Below are positions 12,964-23,048 of a DNA stretch of 64,000 nt, one piece after another. The notes beneath the pieces were generated by a model, which worked only from the letters and a program-made list of their open reading frames with translations, did not search any database and was not told the DNA's origin. The DNA lies in contig MOWL01000048.1 in NCBI GenBank assembly GCA_002110485.1, forward strand, positions 620,001 through 684,000. The letters run 5' to 3'. Every line of letters begins with the position of its first letter. The stretch's first letter is position 1. Source of the stretch: Emergomyces orientalis (Eukaryota; Ascomycota; Eurotiomycetes; Onygenales; Ajellomycetaceae). The position numbers and the translations under genes are program-made.

Positions 12964-12985
<22 letters not shown>
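12962..12985. repeat. (ATT)8 tract: 3' tail of LINE A
   Basis: Eight ATT units on the plus strand, AAT on the element's sense strand, lie directly against the left target duplication. This marks the 3' end of the outer LINE. Confidence 0.8.
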
Positions 12986-12992
<7 letters not shown>

Positions 12993-13494
12993 TAACGCCT
13001 GGAGACACGTAAGCGGCTGACTAAGCAGACCGCCTCGGCCACAGAACCTCCCTAGGGGTATCAGGCGCGCCAGCGCAGTAGCTAGTCTACTGCCTGACGG
13101 GTTCTAGTTGGCCGAAGCCCTACTGTATTGTATATTACACATTATCCTCCTTCCTGGAGGTTCTGATTGGGGTGCAGCTGGGGTGAAGTATCAGTACATA
13201 TGAGATTGAAGAGATCTCAAACCAGAGTTATTAAGATCTGAGTGAGTGTAGTCACCTGAGTGTGGAGAGAAGTAATAGAGAAAGAGATATAATAAATATA
13301 GAAGCAGAAAGAAGAAGAGTGAGTGAAGAGAGATGATATAAAAAAAAAATAGAGAGAGTAATTATAGATTTAGAACTGATGTTGAATTTTGATGAAGAAG
13401 AAAGTTTTTAAATATCAGCTAGCAAAGAATTTTGCTCTCATTTTAGTGCTAAGTATTCAGTTAAGTGTCTCTTTTGAGCTTGCACAGAGTGATG

Positions 13495-13828
13495 ATTATT
13501 ATTATTATTATTCTTCCATTATAGATATATGCAGTCAGAGACTATGATATCTACCTGAGACTCAAAGAGTCTCAGAATTTTTCTAACTTTAAAACTAATT
13601 AATATACATTTTTTCTTCAAACAAATAGCACTTGCAATACTTGAATTCCAGCTCAGAATAGTCAGCAAATTGATTTTTCTTTTTTTATTTATTTATTTAT
13701 AAATATCTTTGAAGATTATTTATATTCTCTTTTTTTCATATAATTTTCAAGTGATTACAAAGAAAATAAATTAATGATAGACAAAATAACTCATGACATG
13801 AATACAAAGGAAATAAAAGACAGACTCT
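13495..13828 (-). repeat. Second LINE-B 3' end with (ATT)6 tail
   Basis: This 334-bp block is nearly identical to 13829-14165 and in the same orientation. It comprises the last part of the LINE-B 3' untranslated region and its own (ATT)6 tract at 13495-13512. It is either a severely 5'-truncated second insertion into the tail of B or a local tandem duplication. Confidence 0.8.
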
Positions 13829-14165
13829 ATTATTATTATTATTCTTCTTCAATTATAGATATATATGCAGTCAGAGACTATGATATCTACCTGAGACTCA
13901 AAGAGTCTCAGGATTTTTCTAACTTTAACACTAATTACTATACATTTTTTCTTCAAACAAATAGCACTTGCAATACTTGAATTCCAGCCCAGAATAGTCA
14001 GCAAATTGATTTTTCTTTTTTTTATTTATTTATTTATAAATATCTTTGAAGATTATTTATATTCTCTTTTTTTCATATAATTTTCAAGTGATTACAAAGA
14101 AAATAAATTAATGATAGACAAAATAACTCATGACATGAATACAAAGGAAATAAAAGACAGACTCT
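13829..14165 (-). repeat. LINE-B 3' UTR with (ATT)5 tail
   Basis: This 337-bp 3' untranslated region follows the RT/RNase H stop codon at 14232 and ends in (ATT)5 at 13829-13843. A few substitutions and one T-run length difference separate it from the copy at 13495-13828. The short stretch 14166-14231 is 3' UTR not present in the other copy. Confidence 0.8.
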
Positions 14166-14231
14166 AACACAAAAGAAATAGTGAGATATTATATAATATC
14201 TAGCAGTTTTTATAAAGAATATTTCAGATTC

Positions 14232-16874
14232 TCATTCATTTATATTTTCATCTTTGAAATAGAATTGATTTCTAGTAGCTATTTGAGTTTCATTGAGAAA
14301 ATCAATTAAATATTGACTGCCTATTTCAGTTGAAAATAGTAGTTTCATATTCATTTCTCTCAGCTTATATTTATATCTCAGTTCAGCTCTAAGTTCTTGA
14401 TTTAATGAGCAATTCATTAAGATATGTTCTGGGTCTTCAAGAGAGTCACAATATTCACAATTTTCACTTTCAATATCAGATATTCTTTTCAAATAAGATT
14501 TGAAATAGCCATGACCTAGTTTCAATTGAATGATTGAGGAGAAAAGCTTCTTCTTGCACTTAATAGAGCATGATTTCCATTTAGGTTTAGTTTCAAATCT
14601 AAGATAGTGAGGACTTTTTCTTTGTTTTTCCCATATTTTATGCCATTTTTCTAAGCAATTCTCTTTTATCTTTCTTTTAATAAAAGACCATGAAACTATT
14701 TTTGAACTTGCAATATTTAGTTCTGTTCCTTTCTTTGCTGCTTCATCAGCAAGCTCATTTCCATGTATATTTATATGAGCAGGAACCCAGCTCAGATATA
14801 TCTTTGTCTTATATTTTAATTGAATTCTTTTGCATATCTTTAGAATTACTTTTATATTCATTTGACCATTATGAATTTCATTTTTTTGAATTCTTTTCAA
14901 AGCTGCTTGACTATCTGAAAAAATCCATGCTTCTTTCATATCTTTTCTTTTTGAAGCTTTTATTTCTATCAGTTTAAAAGCTTTCATAATAGCATATAAT
15001 TCAGCATCAAATACTTCACATTCATTTCCAATATTCCATGAATCTGATGTATATTTGTAATTATCTTCTGTATATGCTATTCCAGCTCCTAGGCCTTTAT
15101 TTTCATTCATTGAACCATCTGAATAGATTAGAATTGACTTTTTAAAATCAATTTTCTCTATTATTCTTCTATGATTCTCAGCTTCTTCTGGTTTTGATAA
15201 TGCGCTTATTTCAATTGAAATCATTGAGCCTAGTTTTTCTTTCCATGGATATAGCTTTTTGTGTTCAATCTTTTCAATATTTAATGAGGAGAACTCATTT
15301 TTAATCATTGAGCATACTCTATATAGTTGAGAAGGGATTTTTTTTCTATTTCTCTCATTTTCTTGATTTTCTTGACTTTCATTCCAATCTAGATATCTAT
15401 TCCAATCTAAGTCATTTCCAGATTGAATTGGAGGATAAGATGTAGATATTCTTTTTCTAATTGAATGAATATCTGGCATTTTCATCATTCTCAGTGCATA
15501 ATTCTTGCATATCTTCTCAAATCTTATTTCAGGAGGTGATATAGAAGCTTCTATTTCCATAGCTCTACATGGAGAGGTTTTGAAAGCTCCCAGAATTCTT
15601 CTTAAAGCTGTATTCTGCAATTTTTGAAACTTATCTATGAAGTGTTTCTGGTTCTTCCACCATATCTGAACACCATAATCAGAAATAGATGCTATACATG
15701 CAATGTATAGCTGTCTCATAGCTTGAAATGATAAACCCCTTTCAGTATTAGAAAGTTGTATTATACTATTTAAAACTCTTTCAGCTTGAGCCATTCTTTT
15801 TTGAATATGAGATTTAAAATTGAGTTTTGAATCCAGCCAGATTCCTAGCCATCTTACAACTGATTTAGGCTTTATTTCTTGATTTAATAGATTTAAACTT
15901 ATTTCCTTTTCATATCTTTTTGGAAAAAAGTGAATTAATTCAGTTTTTTCCATATCAAATTGAATTAGGTTTAAATCTCCTCTATTAAATATCTCTTGCG
16001 CAGCTTTTTCAATATTTTCACAATTTTCTTTTATTGTTCTTGAGCTGAAAATCAGACCTATATCATCAACATAGCTAGGAGATCTCACTATCTCCATTTC
16101 TCTATCTTTGAATAGATTTTTTGTATATATAGCAAATAGAATTGGTGAGACTGGAGACCCCTGAGGAACTCCTATTTCAATTTCAGTAATATCTTGCTTT
16201 AATGAGTCAAAAAGTAGTTGAATATATCTTTTTGACATAAAACATATAACCCACTTTATTAATGCTTTTGGTAGTTTCATCTCTTGAAGAATAATTATTA
16301 GCTTATTCTTTGAAACATGATCAAAAGCACCTTTTATATCAATAAAAGCAGCTGTTGTAACTAAGCCTTCATTTTTTGCCATTTGAATATCATGAATTAT
16401 TGATAAAACTGTATCTATTGCAGAATTCTGTTTTCTGCCACCCATTTGATCATTATATAATAAATCAGTGATTGAGCCTAGATATGATAATCTTGTTGCT
16501 ATTATTTTTTCAAGAATTTTTCCCAAGCAATTCAAAAGTGATATAATTCTATAAGACTTTGGCATAGTAGCTTTTCTATTTGGTTTTGCAAGAACTATAC
16601 CAGTTGCTTGTCTCCAGCATTCAGGGTGATACCCATTCTTCATTAGTTGAGAGAATAATTCAAATAATTCATTTTTCAGAGAATGAAAGACTTTTTGAAT
16701 GATTAAATGATTTATAGTATCAGGTCCTGCAGCTGTTTTTGTAGAACTTGTAAAAACAGCAGTTTCAAGTTCATTTCTCGATAGATCTGGCCAAGCCCAT
16801 CTTGAATCTTCAATATATTCACATATTGAACTATATTGTTCAGATTGAGGTGGTTTTTGAAATAGAATTTTCAT
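14232..16874 (-). CDS. LINE-B reverse transcriptase / RNase H
   Basis: An uninterrupted 880-residue frame that extends in frame upstream of the ATG to about 17020, where a TAA near the junction ends it, so the true element start is missing. The RT domain covers about residues 40-290, with AFIDIKGAFDHV near 176-187, GVPQGSPVSPILF near 235-247 and the catalytic YVDD at 268-271. RNase H covers about 578-715 with all acidic residues: D586 in YSDGS, E625 in DAELYA, D654 in FSDSQ and D710 in HGNELAD. A CxxC...H...C cluster follows (CEYCDSLEDPEHILMNC), usual in Tad1-like elements. No endonuclease domain remains, because the copy is 5'-truncated. Codon use is extremely AT-rich (Lys, Ile, Asn), unlike the host genes. 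Tryptophan codons are intact, in contrast to the surrounding element. Confidence 0.88.
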   Translation of the reverse strand: MKILFQKPPQSEQYSSICEYIEDSRWAWPDLSRNELETAVFTSSTKTAAGPDTINHLIIQKVFHSLKNELFELFSQLMKNGYHPECWRQATGIVLAKPNRKATMPKSYRIISLLNCLGKILEKIIATRLSYLGSITDLLYNDQMGGRKQNSAIDTVLSIIHDIQMAKNEGLVTTAAFIDIKGAFDHVSKNKLIIILQEMKLPKALIKWVICFMSKRYIQLLFDSLKQDITEIEIGVPQGSPVSPILFAIYTKNLFKDREMEIVRSPSYVDDIGLIFSSRTIKENCENIEKAAQEIFNRGDLNLIQFDMEKTELIHFFPKRYEKEISLNLLNQEIKPKSVVRWLGIWLDSKLNFKSHIQKRMAQAERVLNSIIQLSNTERGLSFQAMRQLYIACIASISDYGVQIWWKNQKHFIDKFQKLQNTALRRILGAFKTSPCRAMEIEASISPPEIRFEKICKNYALRMMKMPDIHSIRKRISTSYPPIQSGNDLDWNRYLDWNESQENQENERNRKKIPSQLYRVCSMIKNEFSSLNIEKIEHKKLYPWKEKLGSMISIEISALSKPEEAENHRRIIEKIDFKKSILIYSDGSMNENKGLGAGIAYTEDNYKYTSDSWNIGNECEVFDAELYAIMKAFKLIEIKASKRKDMKEAWIFSDSQAALKRIQKNEIHNGQMNIKVILKICKRIQLKYKTKIYLSWVPAHINIHGNELADEAAKKGTELNIASSKIVSWSFIKRKIKENCLEKWHKIWEKQRKSPHYLRFETKPKWKSCSIKCKKKLFSSIIQLKLGHGYFKSYLKRISDIESENCEYCDSLEDPEHILMNCSLNQELRAELRYKYKLREMNMKLLFSTEIGSQYLIDFLNETQIATRNQFYFKDENINE

Positions 16875-17036
16875 AAAAGCCTGACATTTTTGTTCAAAAG
16901 AATGAGCAATATATTCCTCATTTTCTATTTTATATTTTAGAGATGGAAGCTTTGCAACAGATTTAGACTTTGTATATTTAAAAGCTTTAAATATTTCTTT
17001 TCCCTGTGCATTCTCAAGAAATTTATGTTAAATTCT

Positions 17037-18866
17037 AGTGATTCTTTGAAGAAGAAAGAATTTGACTCAATTAATAATGCAGATGAGCTAGCCCTGCTCT
17101 CTAAGTCAAGTTACTAGATGATTTTGCAGAACCTCATTGAAGATGTCTTTGATATCTAGTGTTATAATTTCAGCAAGTTTTTTCTGATTTCAGAGTTCTT
17201 GTACATCACAGGCCAGTGCTGTGGTAAGATCTGTTGCTGAGCAACACTGTACTGCACTATATTGATCTTTTTCTAGAATCTGGTAGCATATAGCAAGATA
17301 CAAGAGTTATCTGATAAGAAGACATTCAAGTTCTTTTTCAAGATAAGAGAGAAGTGCAATTAAACAATAGAATTTTGAAAGAGTATAATTCTGTTTTTCT
17401 GCTTTTGATATAATAACTATCTCTGTCTTTTTAAAGGCTTGCAGGTGTATTTCTTTGTTGATACAGTTTTGAAAGAGTTGTGTGATGCACTCTTCTAGAG
17501 CTGATCAGACAGTTTTCAGAAATCTAGCTGGGACTCTGTCAGCATCTGAAGAGATGCTAGAGATCTGACAGATAGTATAGAAAACTTCATTTTTAGTGAT
17601 AGATGCTCAATGAATATCTCATTCTGAAACAACTGGTGTATCAGGGAGGATGTTCTCTGTGTCCAATTGTCTAGCTAGAAGAGTATCACAGAGCAGGGCT
17701 GCTTTGCCTGTGAGGGATTGCTCCAGAGTCTCATCTGTGTGTTTTAGTGAGAGAGATTGGTCTTGAGATTGATACTTGTGTCATTTAACAATTTAATATA
17801 TCTCTGAAAGAGATGATGCTTCTTCAATTTATTTTCAATTTCAGGCTTTCTTGATCTTTCTGATTTTTTTATGGAAGAGTTGTTGTTCTTCAATACAGAG
17901 ACCAAGTCTGTGAGCCTGGTGGAAGTTGTGTCTTGCAGCTCTAACTGTGTCTGTCCACCAGGGGGCCCGGTGGCCTTGAGCGCCCTGTGTGAAGGGGCAA
18001 GAGTCTAATAGTGTCTGTTGAAGAGACTTAACAAGGTCTAGAGCCTCTTTCTCAACATTCAGAGATGTTAGAGAGATAAGCAGAGAGAGAAGCTGTAGAA
18101 AGTGTTCTATATTGTATATTACAAGACTGAGTTTCTTGTCAGCTATTGATCTGTTTTGAAGATTAGTTATAGAGATGAGTAGAGTCTCATGATCTGAGAT
18201 AAAGTGCAGTTCTGAAGCAACTCAGCAGATTACATCAGCTAAATAGAAGAATAGATTGAGAGTTTCTTCTCTCTGATGAGTGAGACTGTTCACTGAGTTT
18301 AGAAGTTATAGATTTTGTGAGAGAGTTAGATTGAGTAAATCTTCTTCATTCTGCAGTCTGCAGTCTGTTGTAGATTTTCAATCTGTGTGTCTGATATTGA
18401 AGTTCTCTACAACAAGCCATGAAATGATAGCAGAGTTGGAATCTGTAGAGAGATGAAGGAAGTTCTGAAGACCTTGATCTGAGTCTGTAAAGCTGATAGA
18501 AGCATTATAAATATTGTAGATATTGACTCTTTTATATCTGGAGATTTTAATAGAGACACAGAGTAGGTCTCTGAATATGTCTGTTAGGGTTTGGACGGGT
18601 GCTAGGGCTCTGCCACAGTGTATATATAGAAGAACTTGAGAGCGTTTGAGCCAGTTCAAGAAGAGAGAGATGAAGTGAATATATAAAAAATGACTTTTTA
18701 AAAGATAAGTAGAGAGATTATTGACAATTCATGATTTCTAAATTACTATAATATTGCACTCTTTCTCATCTGCGAGTGAGAGAGCAATATCATAAGCATT
18801 TAATTATTTATTTACATTGACTTAGCAAATGATCAGTGTAGAGTTTCAGTATGATCTGATACTCAT
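17037..18866 (-). pseudogene. LINE-A ORF2 5' half: endonuclease and partial RT
   Basis: The decayed ORF2 starts at ATG 18866 (MSIRSY, then NVNK and AYDIALSLADEKECNIIVI, matching the usual endonuclease opening). Further recognisable pieces are GRALAPVQTL, VENFNIRHTD (normally GDFN-x-RH), LHFISDHETLL (the SDH endonuclease end) and APWWTDTVRAARHNFHQA. RT pieces follow: RVPARFLKTV, QAFKKTEIVIISKAEK and ITLDIKDIFNEVL. The reading is broken by TGA, TAA and TAG codons, often where tryptophan, glutamine or arginine is expected. It ends in mid-RT at the junction with element B, near 17036. The domain order and matches leave little doubt about identity. Confidence 0.8.
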
Positions 18867-18931
18867 AGATAGAAGCTCTGGCTTAAGATATTGCTTGAAC
18901 TTCTTTGAGTAGAAGAGTCTGTCTGATTAGC

Positions 18932-20440
18932 TTATGAACTTAGAACAGTATTTGAGACTAATAAAAAGAAACAGCTTTGAATGAGAGAGTCAGTTTCATG
19001 AGTCTTCTCTTGTATAAAAAGTTGATGTAATAGAGAGAAGATATTCTTGTCTGTCTCATAAATATTGCATAGTTGTTTACAGAGAATACATTCTAGTTGA
19101 TCTGAGACTACTTTTGATCTAGCAGAGCACTCTATATTAGAGAAAGGGTGAGAACTGCAGCAGTTGCAGCATTGAGATAGAGATTGATATTCATCTAGAT
19201 AAGCAAGTTTGCTGCAGGTCTGACAGTGTAAGAGACACACGCAGTTTCTCTTCATATGAAAGTCATAGCATCTATTACAGAACGAAATCTTAGAGAACTT
19301 CTTAATTCTATTAATCATTACTGAACAGCTAAAGAGACATAGTTTATTTAAAAAGAGATGAACTCTGAAGATCTGAACTTCAACTCAGATATAGTCTTTC
19401 TCAGTATTAGAGTTCAGAGATTTTCTTGTTCAGTTACATTGCATGATTGATGCCTGGTGTGCAGCTCCGCGTATTTCAGAGAGAAGCATGTTGTCTATGA
19501 CTGAAATTGAAAAGACATTCTCTTCATTGAAGTAATGAGTAGACTTTTTGATTGAGCTGACTACAAAAGTGACTCAGAACTCTTGTCATTCAACATGACA
19601 GTTTTCTATGAAGATCTTGAGTTGACTGGCTCTTTCAAGCATGACCGCGGCGTTGGCTGGGGAGGAGATGGCTAGGGTTATGCCTGAGAGACAGTGCCAG
19701 ACATCAGTGATTCAGGTAGAATCTGGTAGTAGAGCATGAACTCTTTTCTGTATGACTTGAGAGTCTGAGTTTCAAGCTGAGTGATTTGCTGCTAGTCTGA
19801 TCATCATGTGTTTGTCAGCAGATTCTTGAAGAATGAGCCTAGAGGCTCATATGATTCATTTCTTGTCTGATTGTTCAACTGCAGGAACAGTTTGAGAGAG
19901 CTTTTCTAGAGATTGTCTCTTTAGCACAGTGAAAGAGGCATATATCTTAGAATAAGAGTCTTTTTGAGGGTAGGTATGTTCTTGGATAGCTTTAGCAATA
20001 TCATTGCCAAGGGCCTGTCTTAGTGCAGAGTCTTGTATAAGGTGAGCTGTCTCAAAAAGAAGAAGTGTCAGTTCAATTAGTGCAGAGATCTGATTACAGT
20101 ATTCAAGAATCTGAGCAAGTGTAATTGAGAATGCATTTTCTGCATGATCAAGAAGCATGCTTAGCTTGTAGACTGTCAGATCTGTAGGATTCTTAGCTAT
20201 CAGAGTAGCAGTAGCAGTAGGTCCCTCCCAGGAGGGGAGGCTTGGGGCGGTGTCAGGCCTATCCTGCTGTTGTACGGTGGCAGATGGTTCTTTCTGGGGC
20301 GCGTCTCTGGGCGCGTCGGTTGGGGCCGGGGGGAGCTCTTGGGAGGAGCCTGTGGAAGCTACGGAGATAGAAAGAGGCCTCTTCTTCGCCGAGCGAAGAG
20401 AGGACGGCGTGATCGCGATATACCTGTCGGGATGGCTCAT
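18932..20440 (-). pseudogene. LINE-A ORF1 (gag-like), eight in-frame TGA codons
   Basis: From ATG 20440 one frame runs 503 codons to a TAA at 18932 with no frameshift. It is interrupted eight times, always by TGA. The C-terminal part has the zinc-knuckle layout of Tad1-type ORF1 proteins: CNRCYDFH...CVCLLHCQTC, then CCNCCSSHPFSNIECSAR. Before it come WHCLSGITLAISSPANAAVM and VTFVVSSIKK, blocks that precede the knuckles in relatives. Several TGA codons fall where relatives have tryptophan. The first about 75 codons (20222-20440) are GC- and CpG-rich while the rest is CpG-poor. ORF1 proteins bind element RNA. Confidence 0.8.
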
Positions 20441-20452
20441 CGCAAGAGGTAT

Positions 20453-20468
20453 GATGCAATGCAAGGAT
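20453..20468. repeat. Right target-site duplication of the LINE
   Basis: Exact copy of the 16-mer at 12948-12963, immediately outside the LINE 5' end. Confidence 0.9.
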
Positions 20469-21487
20469 GAATTACAGCACTGATGCCCAGAAGGGGGAAC
20501 AAACACGTGATGACGACAAGCTAGTCATGTGATATTAAACCTCTAGACATCAGATTCCGAAATTCTTCGACTTTTATACAACAAACAACAAGAAGATGCT
20601 CGTTTTTCGGTCCCAATTTAAACCCGCAGGGAACGGGTATAGTATTTATCATGCAGTCTGTGCTACTAGTGCCGATCTCACCAATCCAGCCTGAGCTCAT
20701 TCCTCATTCTGCTTGCCCTAATCGACCTGGAGCATTTCATCCTTGGTTAGGGTCGCATCCAGAGCGCCACGTATCATACACACAACTGCCACGAGAGCCG
20801 TGACAGCTTGATGGTTTGATTGCGATTTTATTCTTTTTTTGTTTTTTTGGCGGGCGATTGACCTCGCCACCCTCATCTTCGTTCAACTAGGCGCGTGTTC
20901 TTAAGCAAATCATGCATAGTTTGGGAGGACAAAGGGTCGGCAGAGTCCCATTTTATGTTCCACAAACAACCCGGGGCAAATATTGCAGCGTGCTAGGCTG
21001 TATATGTATTTTACATGCAGTATTGGATTGCGCAGAACTTCTCCGCTTATCCACTTACTATAGCGCACTGATATTTTCAGCATTTATTTGGACAGGCGTG
21101 TCTCACATACAACAACCTATCATCTCAGCCAATACTACAATAACCGACTGGCAATGGTGGTCTTAATTTCTTTGTACAAAATGATCCTACTTGAATATAT
21201 AGAGAATATTCCCTCGGCTTTATTCTGCCCCTCTTTTCTCTTTTCAATGCCCTATGTGCTTTCAATTCACTTGGTTTTGAACACACATTTTTTCTCGAAG
21301 CCTTGTGCCAGCTGCCGCAATCGTTTTCTTGCCAACAACCTCTTCTGATCAATCATCATCTCCTCTACTACAGCCTGATATACTCTTGCTGTAGCCAAAT
21401 CGTTCTTCGTTCAATCGCTATATTCGTTTCGTTCTGCCCATTCACTTTTACGCTACAAAATAAAACCTTTGTCGAAGCTACAGCAAA
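20469..21487. promoter_or_regulatory. Spacer and promoter of the GPI-type gene
   Basis: About 1 kb between the LINE and the secreted-protein gene. A CACGTG lies near 20505. The last 200 bases are T- and C-rich on the plus strand and end CAGCAAAATG at the start codon, a normal fungal leader. No other gene is seen. Confidence 0.4.
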
Positions 21488-22528
21488 ATGCGTCGTTTCC
21501 TGATTACCCTTCTTGTGGGGGTCGTTGGTTGGGCGTCAGCGTCCGGATTATCTCCACGCCAATACTGTGGTCCAGAGTATGAAATGTGTGTTGCGGAGGG
21601 TGCCGTTTCAGCCGCTCCCCCTTCCCTTGGTCCAGACTTGCGAAAGCTTTTCGTCTCTGTGGTAGAGTCTGTCGACGTTACAAATCCTTGGAAAAGAGAA
21701 ATTACCAAACGCGTTAATGCAGTGCGACGGGCTGAAACGCCTGCTCTTTGTTGTAGGTGATTTTCGACGATTAACTACCCCAATTCCGCACCAATACAAC
21801 AATACAATACTAAAATACTTTCTAAATAGGCAAATCTGGAATGGAATGCCGGTTCCTGAAGAATTATCAGACTTCCTTTTGCTGGGTATGTGCTGCACAG
21901 ACACGTAAAAATAGCAACAATGCCATATCGTTTATGTTTTGGCGAATACAAAATAGGAAACGGGATAACTCTAACATTCATTAACTAGGATCGATTTACC
22001 ACAAACTTCTACTTTGTCGATGGCTCCTATGGTAGCATACTGACTGGAATTTACAACACCTCCTCTGGCGATATTGTTGATTTGATCTCGGGCAAATATA
22101 CGCGCTCCAATGGCGAAACTGGAAATATCTACGCCGGCGATGAAGCCTCTAAGCCTAATACTAGCACAATGGTTCTTCCTCCGGCATGGACGAGTAAAGG
22201 TGTCGGCACCGCCATTCCGGGCAGTGAACTGGGAGATGGAGCTACGTACACAACCACCATCCCCGGCACTGTGAAGGACGCCGTTACTATTCCGGCGTCG
22301 ACAATCCCCCCGACAACCATCAGTGGTTCCGTCATACCGGGAACAACGATCCCCGGCACAACTATACCCGGAACCACAGTTCCTCCAACTACCCTTACCA
22401 AGACAGGACCCAGCTCAAATGCAACAAAATCTCCATCAACTGCGGCTGGACAGAAACGAGCAACTATCCCTGCCACTGAGGGAATACACTGGTTCATTGT
22501 GATGTTTCTCGCGTTTTTGGGTTTGTAG
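21488..22528 (+). CDS. Secreted Ser/Thr-rich protein, probable GPI anchor
   Basis: Exons are 21488-21752, 21830-21885 and 21989-22528, 286 residues. A signal peptide is clear (MRRFLITLLVGVVGWASASG). A cysteine-bearing middle crosses the splices (PALCCKSGMECRFLKN, then FCWDRFTTNFYFVDGSYGS), followed by a short-repeat Thr/Pro region with IPGTTIPGTTIPGTTVPPTT near residues 227-246. The C-terminus is a hydrophobic stretch (HWFIVMFLAFLGL) after a small-residue zone (SSNATKSPSTAAG), the layout of a GPI signal. The exon 1 donor GTAGGT was chosen over the later GTGATT because it keeps the cysteine-rich frame and joins CW to DRFTT. It is likely a cell-wall or surface protein. I recognise no named domain. 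Confidence 0.75.
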
Positions 22529-23048
22529 ACGAAGGTTGAAAGTTATTCTTTTACAGGAAGGCAGATGGTTTGAAAAATCTGGTATTCTGTTGGTTACCAC
22601 GCTGCTCTTATGGTTTGTAGGTGTCTCTCGTCAAGTTTGTCCATGTTTCCATAGAACTGGAACACGAAGTCCTCCTGGTAAAGCTGTGGTAAATATGCCC
22701 AAGACCTTTTCAAATTTAAGTTGTCATTGAGATTTGAATGGTGTTATTCCAAGCACAACATATAATGCACAATTGAAAAGCGCGACACAACTTCTGTACC
22801 CAAATTCTTCGGTGGTGTTTGTTTTTTTAGAAGTTTGTTTCGCTTTGCTTCTATTCATCCTTTGCTCCAGCAAACCACGGCCTTCGGTCAAGATAAAACG
22901 AGAGTATAAGTACGCGCCTCAAAGAAGGTATTATTATGCCAGGAACACATGCTCTACACATACATCCCTTCATGTGGGCGATATACTCCTTGGCCTTCAA
23001 ATTAAAATTGCCCCACCACCTGCCTCAGAGAAGTCGCTAGGTTTCTCC
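22529..23048. other. Spacer between two secreted-protein genes
   Basis: 520 bp on the same strand between the GPI-type gene and the next small gene. Short open frames overlap it but none has a signal peptide or domain. Presumed terminator and promoter only. Confidence 0.35.

Larger units (their letters stand above)
12964..20452 (-). mobile_element. Nested Tad1-like LINE retrotransposon, 7.5 kb
   Basis: A non-LTR element reading on the minus strand. Its 5' end is at 20452, 12 nt before the ORF1 ATG, and its 3' tail is an (AAT)n run at 12962-12985. A perfect 16-bp target duplication brackets it. The outer element (A) has decayed ORF1 (18932-20440) and the 5' half of ORF2 (17037-18866). A second, 5'-truncated element (B, about 13494-17036) sits inside it with an open RT/RNase H frame. 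The expected rest of A's reverse transcriptase is not found below B; only about 520 bp of A's 3' region (12964-13487) remains, so A also lost sequence. Base composition is AT-rich and very CpG-poor except in short islands. The LINE class is certain; the Tad1 clade is inferred from domain order and motifs. Confidence 0.88.

Noticed and set aside
18932..20440. TGA read as tryptophan (alternative code or recoding) in LINE ORF1
   Set aside because: ORF2 of the same copy also carries TAA and TAG, some at Trp, Gln or Arg positions, and host genes use TGA as a stop (ncs1, rad6). Mutation explains the data better.
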